Of a DNA stretch of 64,000 nucleotides, positions 31,704-39,366 are shown piece by piece. Source of the DNA: Leucobacter celer subsp. astrifaciens. Its GTDB lineage: Bacteria; Actinomycetota; Actinomycetes; Actinomycetales; Microbacteriaceae. Below the pieces are notes generated by a model. That model saw only the letters and a list, made by a program, of their open reading frames with translations, ran no database searches and was not told the DNA's origin. The DNA lies in NCBI RefSeq assembly GCF_001273835.1, contig NZ_JHEI01000150.1:62001-126000 (forward strand), read 5' to 3'. Position 1 is the stretch's first letter, and every line of letters begins with the position of its first letter. A program made the position numbers and the translations under genes.

Positions 31704-34627
31704 ATGCTGCCATGTTCGATGAGGCGAACACGGTTCGGGACTTCGTGCGGGACGCGCTGGAGCAGCTCGCGGTGCCGTTTGTTCCGGGGGACGAGTTGCC
31801 TCGCCGCCGTGACCAGGTACTGCTGGAGTCACGGGTGCGTGACGCCCTCATCCGCCTGAATTCAGAGATCGAGGAGCAGCCCTCTCGGGCCGACGAGGTG
31901 ATTCACAGGCTGCGGGCAATCGTGCTGTCCTCGCGCGACTCGGGCCTGGTGCCGGCGAACGAGGAGTTCGCAGCGTGGTTGAAGGGTGATCGCTCGATGC
32001 CGTTCGGCCCCGGCGGCTCGCACACCACTGTGCGACTGGTCGACTTCGAGCATCCGGTGCCAGATGCGAACGACTGGATCATCTCGACCGAGGTGACGTT
32101 CGAGCAGGGCCGTGTGGCGCGGCGGTTCGATCTGGTGCTGTGGTGCAACGGCATCCCGCTGGTGGTCGGTGAGGCGAAGACCCCGCTGCGCCCGGCGATC
32201 ACGTGGCTCGACGGAGCAGCGCAGGTGCACGACGACTACGAGGTCAACGTGCCTCAGTTCTTCGTGCCGAACGTGTTCTCGTTCGCGACCGAGGGCAAGG
32301 ATTTCCGGTACGGGTCGGTCGGGATGCCTGCGGATATGTGGGGACCGTGGCGCGGCGAGTCAGGCGAGGCCGCGCTCGGCCTGGCGCGCGTCAAAGAGGC
32401 CGCGCTCGGGGTTGCGACTCCGAACGCAGTGCTGGACTTCCTGCGGTGGTTCACTCTGTACGCGACGGACTCGAAGCACCGCAAGATCAAGACGATCGCC
32501 CGCTACCAGCAGGTGCAAGCCGCCCACGCCATCCTGCACCGCGTCGTGACCGGCGAGGATAAGAAGGGTCTGATCTGGCACTTCCAAGGCTCGGGCAAGT
32601 CGTTGCTGATGGTGTTCACCGCTCAGATGTTGCGCGCCGCGCCGGTGCTCGCGTCACCGACCGTGCTGATTGTGGTTGACCGCATCGACCTGGACACGCA
32701 GATCACTGGCACGTTCTCCGCGGCCGACGTACCGAACCTTGTCTCGACGGACTCGCGGCAGGAGTTGCAGGAGCTACTGCGCGACGGGATCCGAAAGATC
32801 ATCATCACGACGATCCACAAGTTCGCCGAAGCCCCGGGTGTGCTCGATGACCGGGCGAACGTCATCGCGCTGGTGGACGAGGCGCACCGTTCGCAGGAGG
32901 GCGACTTCGGTCGGAAGATGCGGGAGGCGCTGCCGAACGCATTCTTGTTCGGACTGACCGGCACCCCGATCAACAAGCAGGACCGCAACACGTTCTTCGC
33001 GTTTGGTTCGGAGAAGGACCAGGGCGGCTACCTATCGCGGTACACGTTCCACGACTCGATCCGCGATGGGGCGACTCTGCCGCTACATTTTGAGCCGCGC
33101 CTGTCGCACATCGAACTCGACCAGGAGGGCCTGGACGAGGCATTCGATGAGCTTGCGTCACGGGGGGAGCTGACCGAGGTGCAGCGGACGATGCTGTCAC
33201 GCCGCGCGGCATCCATCGAGAATCTAATCAAGTCGCCCGACCGAGTGCGGAAGGTCGCCGCCGACATCGCTGAGCACTTCCGTGCCAAAGTCGAGCCAGA
33301 GGGCTTTAAGGCGCAGGTCGTCGTCTACGACAAGGAAGCCTGCGTGCTCTACAAGGAGGCCCTCGACATCCTGCTTGGTCCCGACGCGACTGCCGTGGTG
33401 ATGTCGATGTCCAGGGAAGATCCGCAGGAGTGGAAGGAACGGTTCGCTCTCGACCGCGACCAGGAGGCGAAGCTGCTTGACCGGTTCCGCGACAAAGCTG
33501 ACCCGCTGAAGATCCTCATCGTCACCGCGAAGCTGCTTACTGGTTTCGACGCCCCGATCCTGCAGACTCAGTACCTCGACAAGCCGCTGCGCGACCACAC
33601 CCTGCTGCAGGCGATCTGCCGCACCAACCGCACCTACCCGGGCAAGTCGCACGGGCTGATCGTTGACTACCTGGGCATCTTCGATGACGTCGCCAAGTCG
33701 CTGCTGTTCGACGACGAGACCATCCAACAGGTCATCACGAACATCGACGGCCTGCGCGAACTGCTGCCCGGTGCGATCACCGGCGCCCTCGGCTACTTCC
33801 CCGGCGTCGACCGCACCGTCGCCGGTTACGAGGGCCTGCTGGCCGCACAGCAGTGCCTGGACGACGAGAAGGCCTGCGACGACTTCGGCTCGGCGTACTC
33901 GATCGTTGCCCAGCTGTGGGAGGCGTTGTCGCCCGACCCGCTGCTGCTGGAGTATGTCGACGACTACCGGTGGCTCACTGCCGTCTACGAGTCCATCCGA
34001 CCCGTCGACAACACCGGCCGCCTCGTATGGCACGCCCTCGGTACAAAGACCCTCGACCTGATCAACGAGCACATCACCGTTGAGGTCCCGCGCGACGACC
34101 TGGAGACGATCGTCCTCGACGCCGACGTGATCGAAGAGCTATCCAACCCGATCGAGGACGGCACTCGGGCCAAGCAGGTTGCGATCACGATCGCGGCCCG
34201 GCTCGCGCGGTTCGGGCACGTGCCCGAGTTTGTTGCGCTCTCAGAGCGGCTCGAGACGCTGCGAGAACGGTACGCGGCAGGGCAGATCGAATCCCTGGAG
34301 TTCTTGCGGATGCTCTTCCAACTTGCCCGTGACACCCTCGCCGAAGAGAAGCGCGTTGCCGTCATCCCACGAGAGGAGAAAGGCAAGGCAGCGCTCACCG
34401 AACTCTTCGAATCGATCAAAGCCCCTGAGACTCCGATCATCGTCTCCGCAGTCGTTGCTGATGTCGATGCGGTCGTGACGGCGGTGCGATTCCCCGGATG
34501 GCAGGAGACCGCCGCAGGGGACCGCGAGGTGAAAAAGGCCCTTCGCCAGACGCTCTGGATCAAGTACCAACTCCGTGACGAGGACGTCTATAACAAGGCT
34601 TACGAGTACATCCGGGAGTACTACTGA
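31700..34627 (+). CDS. hsdR: type I restriction endonuclease subunit HsdR
   Basis: A 975-aa motor/nuclease subunit. The N-terminal PD-(D/E)XK nuclease shows RRFDLVLWCNGIPLVVGEAKTP (Asp and the E-A-K pair near residues 140-160). The SF2 helicase follows: HFQGSGKSLLMVF (P-loop near 296), VLIVVDRIDLDTQ, ALVDEAHRSQEGDFG (DEAH-type near 392), FGLTGTPINKQD, and the second RecA fold with LLTGFDAPILQTQYLDKPLRDHTLLQAICRTNRTY. The C-terminal helical domain is complete. Full length and intact, so restriction should be functional. Its TGA overlaps the next gene's ATG by one base, linking the three extra genes to the operon. Confidence 0.93.
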   Translation: MNAAMFDEANTVRDFVRDALEQLAVPFVPGDELPRRRDQVLLESRVRDALIRLNSEIEEQPSRADEVIHRLRAIVLSSRDSGLVPANEEFAAWLKGDRSMPFGPGGSHTTVRLVDFEHPVPDANDWIISTEVTFEQGRVARRFDLVLWCNGIPLVVGEAKTPLRPAITWLDGAAQVHDDYEVNVPQFFVPNVFSFATEGKDFRYGSVGMPADMWGPWRGESGEAALGLARVKEAALGVATPNAVLDFLRWFTLYATDSKHRKIKTIARYQQVQAAHAILHRVVTGEDKKGLIWHFQGSGKSLLMVFTAQMLRAAPVLASPTVLIVVDRIDLDTQITGTFSAADVPNLVSTDSRQELQELLRDGIRKIIITTIHKFAEAPGVLDDRANVIALVDEAHRSQEGDFGRKMREALPNAFLFGLTGTPINKQDRNTFFAFGSEKDQGGYLSRYTFHDSIRDGATLPLHFEPRLSHIELDQEGLDEAFDELASRGELTEVQRTMLSRRAASIENLIKSPDRVRKVAADIAEHFRAKVEPEGFKAQVVVYDKEACVLYKEALDILLGPDATAVVMSMSREDPQEWKERFALDRDQEAKLLDRFRDKADPLKILIVTAKLLTGFDAPILQTQYLDKPLRDHTLLQAICRTNRTYPGKSHGLIVDYLGIFDDVAKSLLFDDETIQQVITNIDGLRELLPGAITGALGYFPGVDRTVAGYEGLLAAQQCLDDEKACDDFGSAYSIVAQLWEALSPDPLLLEYVDDYRWLTAVYESIRPVDNTGRLVWHALGTKTLDLINEHITVEVPRDDLETIVLDADVIEELSNPIEDGTRAKQVAITIAARLARFGHVPEFVALSERLETLRERYAAGQIESLEFLRMLFQLARDTLAEEKRVAVIPREEKGKAALTELFESIKAPETPIIVSAVVADVDAVVTAVRFPGWQETAAGDREVKKALRQTLWIKYQLRDEDVYNKAYEYIREYY

Positions 34628-35643
34628 TGCTTGAGGTTGGGCGTACGCGAGGTGGTGCGCGATCCTTGTCCGAGGTGACTGTCAGAATAGACATGGACTC
34701 TGCCTATCGAAAGCCAAGGAAGGAAGGGATGAGCGTCGCCGCATCGTTGCGAAGTGAGGAAGTTGAATCTCACGAGGCTCATACGCGTCCCGGCCTGGGG
34801 CCTGTCGAGGAAGAACTCATTGAGACCGTAGCACCTGTTCCGGCCAAGCCGTTCCTTAGTTGGGCTGGTTCGAAGCGACGATTACTGCCACAGATTCTGC
34901 CGCATATCCCTGAAGAGTTTGGTCGCTACATCGAGCCGTTCTTGGGTGGCGGGTCACTCTTCTTGGAATTGGCTCCTTTGGACGCGCTGCTCAATGATGC
35001 TTGTGAGCCGCTCATTGACACATGGCGTGCTGTCCAGCGCAATGCGACCGGTGTTCATCGAGAGGCCGTCCGCCGTCCGCTCTCCAAAGACGACTACTAC
35101 GTGGCACGAGCTGAGCGGGGTGGCGGCTATCTACAGAGAGCTGGACGCTTCGTGTATCTCAATAAGGGAGCATTTAACGGCCTGTACCGGGTGAATCTTC
35201 GAGGGGAGTTCAACGTGCCGTGGGGTGCTCCGAAGAGCGATTTCATCTGTGATCGTGCCAACCTTGTGGCAGTCCAAGAGCTTCTAAATCCCGAGAGGGT
35301 CCAGATTACGAGCGGAGATTTCGAGGCCGCGGTGGATCTTGCAGGTCCCAACGATTTTGTGTTCGTCGATCCGCCCTATGTGACATCTCACAACAACAAC
35401 GGATTTGTCGAGTACAACGAAAAGATCTTCTCCTGGGATGACCAGGTTCGTCTCGCTCAAGCCGCTCACCGAGCCGTGGAGCGTGGCGCAACAGTAATGG
35501 TCACCAACGCGAACCACGAGAAGATCATCACCCTCTACGAGGGATTCGAGCAAGTTGTGCTGGAGCGGGCTTCGACTCTTGCTGCATCGAGCGCAAAGCG
35601 GGGCCGCACTACTGAAATACTGCTGATCGGGAGGGCAGGCTGA
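34627..35643 (+). CDS. D12-class (Dam-like) N6-adenine DNA methyltransferase
   Basis: An intact alpha-group adenine methylase of 338 aa (core about 265). Motif X FLSWAGSKRRLLPQIL, motif I IEPFLGGGSLFLEL, LNKGAFNGLYRVNLRGEFNVPWG typical of the Dam/DpnM group, and catalytic motif IV DPPY (FVFVDPPYVTSHNNNGF, near residue 248) are all present. ATG 34627 overlaps the hsdR stop. An in-frame ATG at 34729 with AAGGAAGG just upstream would drop a 34-residue unstructured N-terminus and may be the true start. Local GC is visibly lower than in the hsd genes. It could be an orphan methylase or the modification partner of a nuclease encoded two genes downstream. Confidence 0.88.
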   Translation: MLEVGRTRGGARSLSEVTVRIDMDSAYRKPRKEGMSVAASLRSEEVESHEAHTRPGLGPVEEELIETVAPVPAKPFLSWAGSKRRLLPQILPHIPEEFGRYIEPFLGGGSLFLELAPLDALLNDACEPLIDTWRAVQRNATGVHREAVRRPLSKDDYYVARAERGGGYLQRAGRFVYLNKGAFNGLYRVNLRGEFNVPWGAPKSDFICDRANLVAVQELLNPERVQITSGDFEAAVDLAGPNDFVFVDPPYVTSHNNNGFVEYNEKIFSWDDQVRLAQAAHRAVERGATVMVTNANHEKIITLYEGFEQVVLERASTLAASSAKRGRTTEILLIGRAG

Positions 35644-36590
35644 TGGACGATGACTCGACGGTCAAGGTAGCGGCACCGGGTGAGATCCGGCAGAATCCGG
35701 AGAACCCCCGGCTTGTTTTCCGCGAGAAGGAGCTTCTGGAGCTTGAGAGCAGTATCGCGGCGAACGGCATCCTAGTGCCGCTGACGGTCTATGAGTCGTC
35801 GGATGGCGGCTATGTGCTGCTTGATGGCGAACGAAGGTGGCGCTGTGCGAAGAAGTTGGGGTTGCTGCGCGTACCCATCATCGTGCAGCCCGAACCCTCG
35901 CTGATGCAGAACATCATGATGATGTTCGCCATCCACAACGCACGATCTGATTGGGACCCTTTCCCGACAGCGCTGAAGCTTCAAAAACTCGAGGAGCTAT
36001 ACGAATCTAACGAAGGCCGGGTGCCGACTGAGGCTCAGCTGGCGCAACTTGCCAGTTTGAGTCGAGGTGAAGTCCGCCGTCTTAAGAATATTCTCGCCCT
36101 CCCTCAAACGTACCTGAAGCTAATCGAAGAGGAGCAGGAACTCCCTCGGGCTGATCAAACGTTGACTGTAGATCACCTACTTGAGGTGACTCGAGGCGGC
36201 AAAGCGCTAGTGCGTGAGCAGATCATTGGCGATGATGAGCGAGAGGCGCTTGAGCGGGCGCTAATAGATAAGTTCAGGGCTAAGGCACTTACAAGTACTG
36301 TCGAGCCGCGTCTTCTCACACGTATGGCGCGTGCGGTCAGACGGGAAGATGTGTCGCCAGAAGTGATCCGTACCGCTGTGGCGCGCATAATCGATGAGCC
36401 GACCTTTACTGTTCGCGATGCATATGCAGCTTCCGTCGAGTCTGCAGAGAGAGATCACAACTTAGAGTTAGCCTCGAATCGAATTGCCGGTACGCTCACT
36501 GCGCTCCCGCCGTCGAGTGTGCTCTCGGACGGGGCGCGCGACGCTCTTCGTGAGCTTCGTGATTTGATCAATTCAATCATTGAGGATTGA
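35643..36590 (+). CDS. ParB-like nuclease-domain protein
   Basis: A 315-aa protein. Residues 1-95 form a ParB N-terminal domain: EIRQNPENPRLVFREKELLELESSIAANGILVPLTVYE, then LLDGERRWRCAKKLGLLRVPIIV, where GERRWR is the CTP-binding/NTPase motif of the ParB/Srx fold. An HTH-containing middle follows (QLAQLASLSRGEVRRLKNILALPQTY), then a helical tail. No parA neighbour exists, so plasmid partition is unlikely. ParB-like proteins beside methylases often belong to defence or modification systems. One-base overlap (TGATG) with the methylase and GTG-coupled to the next gene. Confidence 0.82.
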   Translation: MDDDSTVKVAAPGEIRQNPENPRLVFREKELLELESSIAANGILVPLTVYESSDGGYVLLDGERRWRCAKKLGLLRVPIIVQPEPSLMQNIMMMFAIHNARSDWDPFPTALKLQKLEELYESNEGRVPTEAQLAQLASLSRGEVRRLKNILALPQTYLKLIEEEQELPRADQTLTVDHLLEVTRGGKALVREQIIGDDEREALERALIDKFRAKALTSTVEPRLLTRMARAVRREDVSPEVIRTAVARIIDEPTFTVRDAYAASVESAERDHNLELASNRIAGTLTALPPSSVLSDGARDALRELRDLINSIIED

Positions 36591-36591
36591 C

Positions 36592-37422
36592 GTGGTAATA
36601 CGCGCGAGTGATTTTGAGTTGATTCCCGATGACCTACTCTCGGCCGTCGTTCACTATGGTTCCTGGTTGGAAGCGCAAGGCTACAGGGTAACCGTAGAGC
36701 CCGTTGACCTGGGCTATCCGAATACACCTGTTTTCCGTGCTCATCGTCAAGCTGGAGAAGCATTTTTCTACGAGGTTGCTTCGAAGGTGAATCTCGCGCG
36801 CGCTGAAGAATGGGTGAAGTTCGGACGCGCATCCCAAAGCGATACCAGATACATCGTTGGGATAGCGACGGATAAGGCTGTTTTACCTGCGACGCTCACT
36901 CGATTGACCGCACTCGGTGTAGGAGTGGATGTCATTACTGGATCGTCTGTGACGTCGTTGGTGTCTCCCCATGATTTGAGTCTCAACGTTGAGTTTCCAG
37001 CGCTCGCGCGCTCACTTCAAAAGGCTCTGGGAAAAGCGCGAGATCTTTGGGGGCAAGGTAACTGGAAGGAATCCTACGAAGACGCATGCCTCGCGGTTGA
37101 GACTATTGCGCGACAGTATCTTAAGCGTGCCGTCAAATCAGGCCGAGTCTCGTTCGTGAGTGTCAAGGGGAAGCCGATTCGGCGAACTGAGGCGCAGGTT
37201 GGGAAGATGACCCTCGGCGAACTCGCAATCGCGTTCGCTGAAATCACAGGGCCTACCCAAACTGAGAGCCAGGTGGCAGTTGGACTCGCGCGGATCAATC
37301 CTCGACGCGTGACGGTGGCCCACTTCAAACACACAAAGGGCAAGCGCGCAAGGCAACTTCGAGATGAGGTTGGTCGGGATTTGAACGTCATCGTTAACTG
37401 CATCACCCTTCTTCGTTCCTAA
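36592..37422 (+). CDS. unknown protein, possible PD-(D/E)XK-like N-terminus and helical C-terminus
   Basis: 276 aa; GTG 36592 has GAGG 6 nt upstream, one base after the ParB stop. I do not recognise the family. The N-terminal 125 residues (HYGSWLEAQGYRVTVEPVDL, AGEAFFYEVASKV, SDTRYIVGIATDKAVL, VDVITGSSVTSLV) have the alternating strand-helix look of a restriction-endonuclease-like fold, but no clean D-ExK triad. The C-terminal half (GNWKESYEDACLAVETIARQYLKRAVKSG and a closing helix) looks like a small helical bundle, HEPN/Abi-C-like by eye. As last gene of the seven-gene operon after a methylase and a ParB, it is a candidate effector. GC is low compared with the flanks. Confidence 0.6.
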   Translation: MVIRASDFELIPDDLLSAVVHYGSWLEAQGYRVTVEPVDLGYPNTPVFRAHRQAGEAFFYEVASKVNLARAEEWVKFGRASQSDTRYIVGIATDKAVLPATLTRLTALGVGVDVITGSSVTSLVSPHDLSLNVEFPALARSLQKALGKARDLWGQGNWKESYEDACLAVETIARQYLKRAVKSGRVSFVSVKGKPIRRTEAQVGKMTLGELAIAFAEITGPTQTESQVAVGLARINPRRVTVAHFKHTKGKRARQLRDEVGRDLNVIVNCITLLRS

Positions 37423-37429
37423 ACGTGAC

Positions 37430-37692
37430 TGACTGTCATGCAAAGACTGACCAGTGAATCGCACGAGTTCCGTATGAGGGGCATTCTGAGTCTGTAGTTG
37501 TCGTAGTTAGTGAAGCCTCGGGCGAGTTCGATGAGTCCGTTTACGGCTTTGGTGCCGCCGTTGGATAAGCGGTCGGTGGTCCAGTAGGTGAAGAACGCGT
37601 CGCGCCGCTGGGTGAGCGTGCGTCCGAGGCGGACGATCTCCGGGATCGGGCACGATGGGAACGACCGGAGCACTACGACGGCGATCTTCTTC
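37430..37692 (-). pseudogene. ISL3-family transposase C-terminal fragment
   Basis: The minus strand encodes CPIPEIVRLGRTLTQRRDAFFTYW, then SNGGTKAVNGLIELARGFTNYDNYRLRMPLI, the characteristic C-terminal end of ISL3 (IS204/IS1001/IS1096/IS1165) transposases, whose last catalytic acidic residue normally sits in S-N-G-x-T-E-x-x-N-G. Here that Glu reads Lys (GGTKAVNG), and the N-terminal catalytic domain is missing. No inverted repeats are evident. A dead relic between the R-M operon and the AbiE locus. Confidence 0.8.
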
Positions 37693-37710
37693 CAGAGCAG
37701 AAGGTCGAAA

Positions 37711-37730
37711 CCGTACCTTTTATGGTACGG
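37711..37730. promoter_or_regulatory. palindromic operator of the AbiE toxin-antitoxin operon
   Basis: CCGTACC-TTTTAT-GGTACGG is an exact 7-bp inverted repeat with an AT-rich 6-bp centre, ending 20 bp before the antitoxin ATG and just before GAGGAGG. AbiEi antitoxins are known to autorepress by binding inverted repeats in their promoter, so this is the obvious site. The TATGGT in the right half could serve as a -10 element. Confidence 0.65.
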
Positions 37731-37750
37731 TATTGGCGAGGAGGTGCGTG

Positions 37751-38284
37751 ATGGGCTATCGGCAAGAACTGTGGGAGATTGCCGCATCCCGCAACGGCGT
37801 GGTGACCGTCACTGAGGCCGAGGACGCGGGTGTGCCTGCTGTCGAGATGCGGAAGCTTGCCGCCCGTGGTGCGCTCCACGCGTACGGGCAGGGTGTCTAC
37901 ACGCATCGTGACGTGCCGACGAGCCCGTTCACCGAACCGACGATCGCCGTGGCCCTCGCGGGTGACGGGGCGTTCCTGCACCGAGAATCCGTGCTCGATC
38001 TGCTGGGGGTCGGGCAGTTCAACCCGCCGAAAGTGCGTGTGGGCACGCGCCGCCGCGTGCGGCGCACACTGCCTAAGTGGATGGAGCTGGAGAACCGGCC
38101 TGACGTGCCCGATGAGGATCTCACTCACTACGAGGGCATCCCCGCGACGACCGTTCGACGGGCGCTGGAGGACATGCGGGATCGGATGCCGCCGGACCGA
38201 TGGGAGGCCGTGGTTAATGAGGCGCTCAGGCGAGACCTGATCAGCGAGCAGGATACGACTGCATGGAAGGCGGCATCGGCGTGA
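37751..38284 (+). CDS. abiEi: type IV toxin-antitoxin AbiEi-family antitoxin
   Basis: 177 aa; ATG 37751 with GAGGAGG 6 nt upstream. An N-terminal winged HTH (VVTVTEAEDAGVPAVEMRKLAARGALHAYGQGVYTHRD) matches the AbiEi antitoxin HTH domain, followed by the variable domain (FLHRESVLDLLGVGQFNPPKVRVGT, HYEGIPATTVRRALEDM). The family represses its own promoter and blocks the toxin's effect without direct contact. The stop overlaps the toxin GTG by 4 nt. A palindromic operator precedes it. Confidence 0.88.
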   Translation: MGYRQELWEIAASRNGVVTVTEAEDAGVPAVEMRKLAARGALHAYGQGVYTHRDVPTSPFTEPTIAVALAGDGAFLHRESVLDLLGVGQFNPPKVRVGTRRRVRRTLPKWMELENRPDVPDEDLTHYEGIPATTVRRALEDMRDRMPPDRWEAVVNEALRRDLISEQDTTAWKAASA

Positions 38285-39201
38285 GCGACGTGACCCCGCC
38301 GCTAAATGTGACGCAGCTCAATGCTCGGCTCGCGCAGGTCGCTGCGGAACTGGGCATCCCTGTCGCGCGTGCGCGGGTGATGCTCTGCACGCTGATCGTG
38401 TCGCAGATGCTCCCCGATGCCGTCGCCGTCAAGGGCGGCATGGGTGTGAAGCTGCGCTTCGGCGAGCGCGGCACGCGCGCCACCTCCGACCTCGATGTCT
38501 CCACCCGCGTCCGCGGTGAAGAATTCGAGCAGGCGTTCCGCGCACGTTTGGCCGAGGGGTGGGGAACAGTGCCGGCGTCGAAGGGCGAGCAGCGCCGCAA
38601 CCCGGATGCGCCCGAACGCGTCGCATTCACCGCGACCGTTCGAGCGGTGAAGCTTCATGACCCGGGGCTCGCCCGACCAGAGTATGTGATGCACCCGTAT
38701 CGGGTATCGATCGCGTTTCTCGGCGCAGCCTGGGGCGCGCTCGACGTCGAGGTCTCCGGTCCCGAGATCGAGCCATACGCGTATGCGCGAAAGGAGATCG
38801 ACGGTGAGCTCGTGCAGTTCGGTGCCTACTTCGGTTTCGGGGGTCTGCAACCCGTCGAGCTCGTCGATCTGGAGTACCAGATCGCGCAGAAGCTCCACGG
38901 CGTCACCGATCCCGCCTACGTGCGAGCGCATGACCTGGTCGACCTGCAACTGCTCTGGAACGCCAGCCTCGATCTGCCGGTCTTGCAGGAGCTGTGCGTG
39001 CGCACGTTCGACTGGCGACGTCAGCAGGCCTGGCCGCCGCTCCCGTTGCGCCCGATGGACGGGTGGGAACTCGCCTACGCCGACGCGCGGGCAGAGACTG
39101 AGGTCGGCGGCACGACGCCGGTATTGCCCGACATCGCTGCGGCGCGTGAGTGGCTGACGCAGGTCATCAAGGTCATTACTTCCTCGCCTGTTCTCGATTG
39201 A
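38281..39201 (+). CDS. abiEii: type IV toxin-antitoxin AbiEii-family nucleotidyltransferase toxin
   Basis: 306 aa. The nucleotidyltransferase motif is present: G52-G53 in VKGGMGVKLRFGERG, then D70-x-D72 in TSDLDVS, and a later conserved patch (VELVDLEYQIAQKLHGVTDP, RAHDLVDLQLL) that matches AbiEii/MenT-type toxins. Relatives add nucleotides to tRNA 3' ends or otherwise stall growth, often upon phage infection. GTG 38281 was preferred over ATG 38263 because it gives the 4-nt coupled overlap. All key residues are intact. Confidence 0.88.
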   Translation: MSDVTPPLNVTQLNARLAQVAAELGIPVARARVMLCTLIVSQMLPDAVAVKGGMGVKLRFGERGTRATSDLDVSTRVRGEEFEQAFRARLAEGWGTVPASKGEQRRNPDAPERVAFTATVRAVKLHDPGLARPEYVMHPYRVSIAFLGAAWGALDVEVSGPEIEPYAYARKEIDGELVQFGAYFGFGGLQPVELVDLEYQIAQKLHGVTDPAYVRAHDLVDLQLLWNASLDLPVLQELCVRTFDWRRQQAWPPLPLRPMDGWELAYADARAETEVGGTTPVLPDIAAAREWLTQVIKVITSSPVLD

Positions 39202-39366
39202 AAGCGTCGCCCTGCCAGTGCGCTCGCGTTCCGGGGCGAGTTTTCGAAAGGCAAGGGTTGGAGTATCAGGCTGCTTGCTCAGAACCACCCCACCCCGTTA
39301 CCTTGTTTTTAGCTCCTGAAGCACGCCAGCGACGGAGACCGTCGTAGCCGCTGAGCCTCAGCGTTC

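Noticed and set aside
35643..36590. Plasmid partition function for the ParB-like gene
   Set aside because: No ParA-type ATPase or parS cluster is near, and the gene is embedded in the R-M operon.
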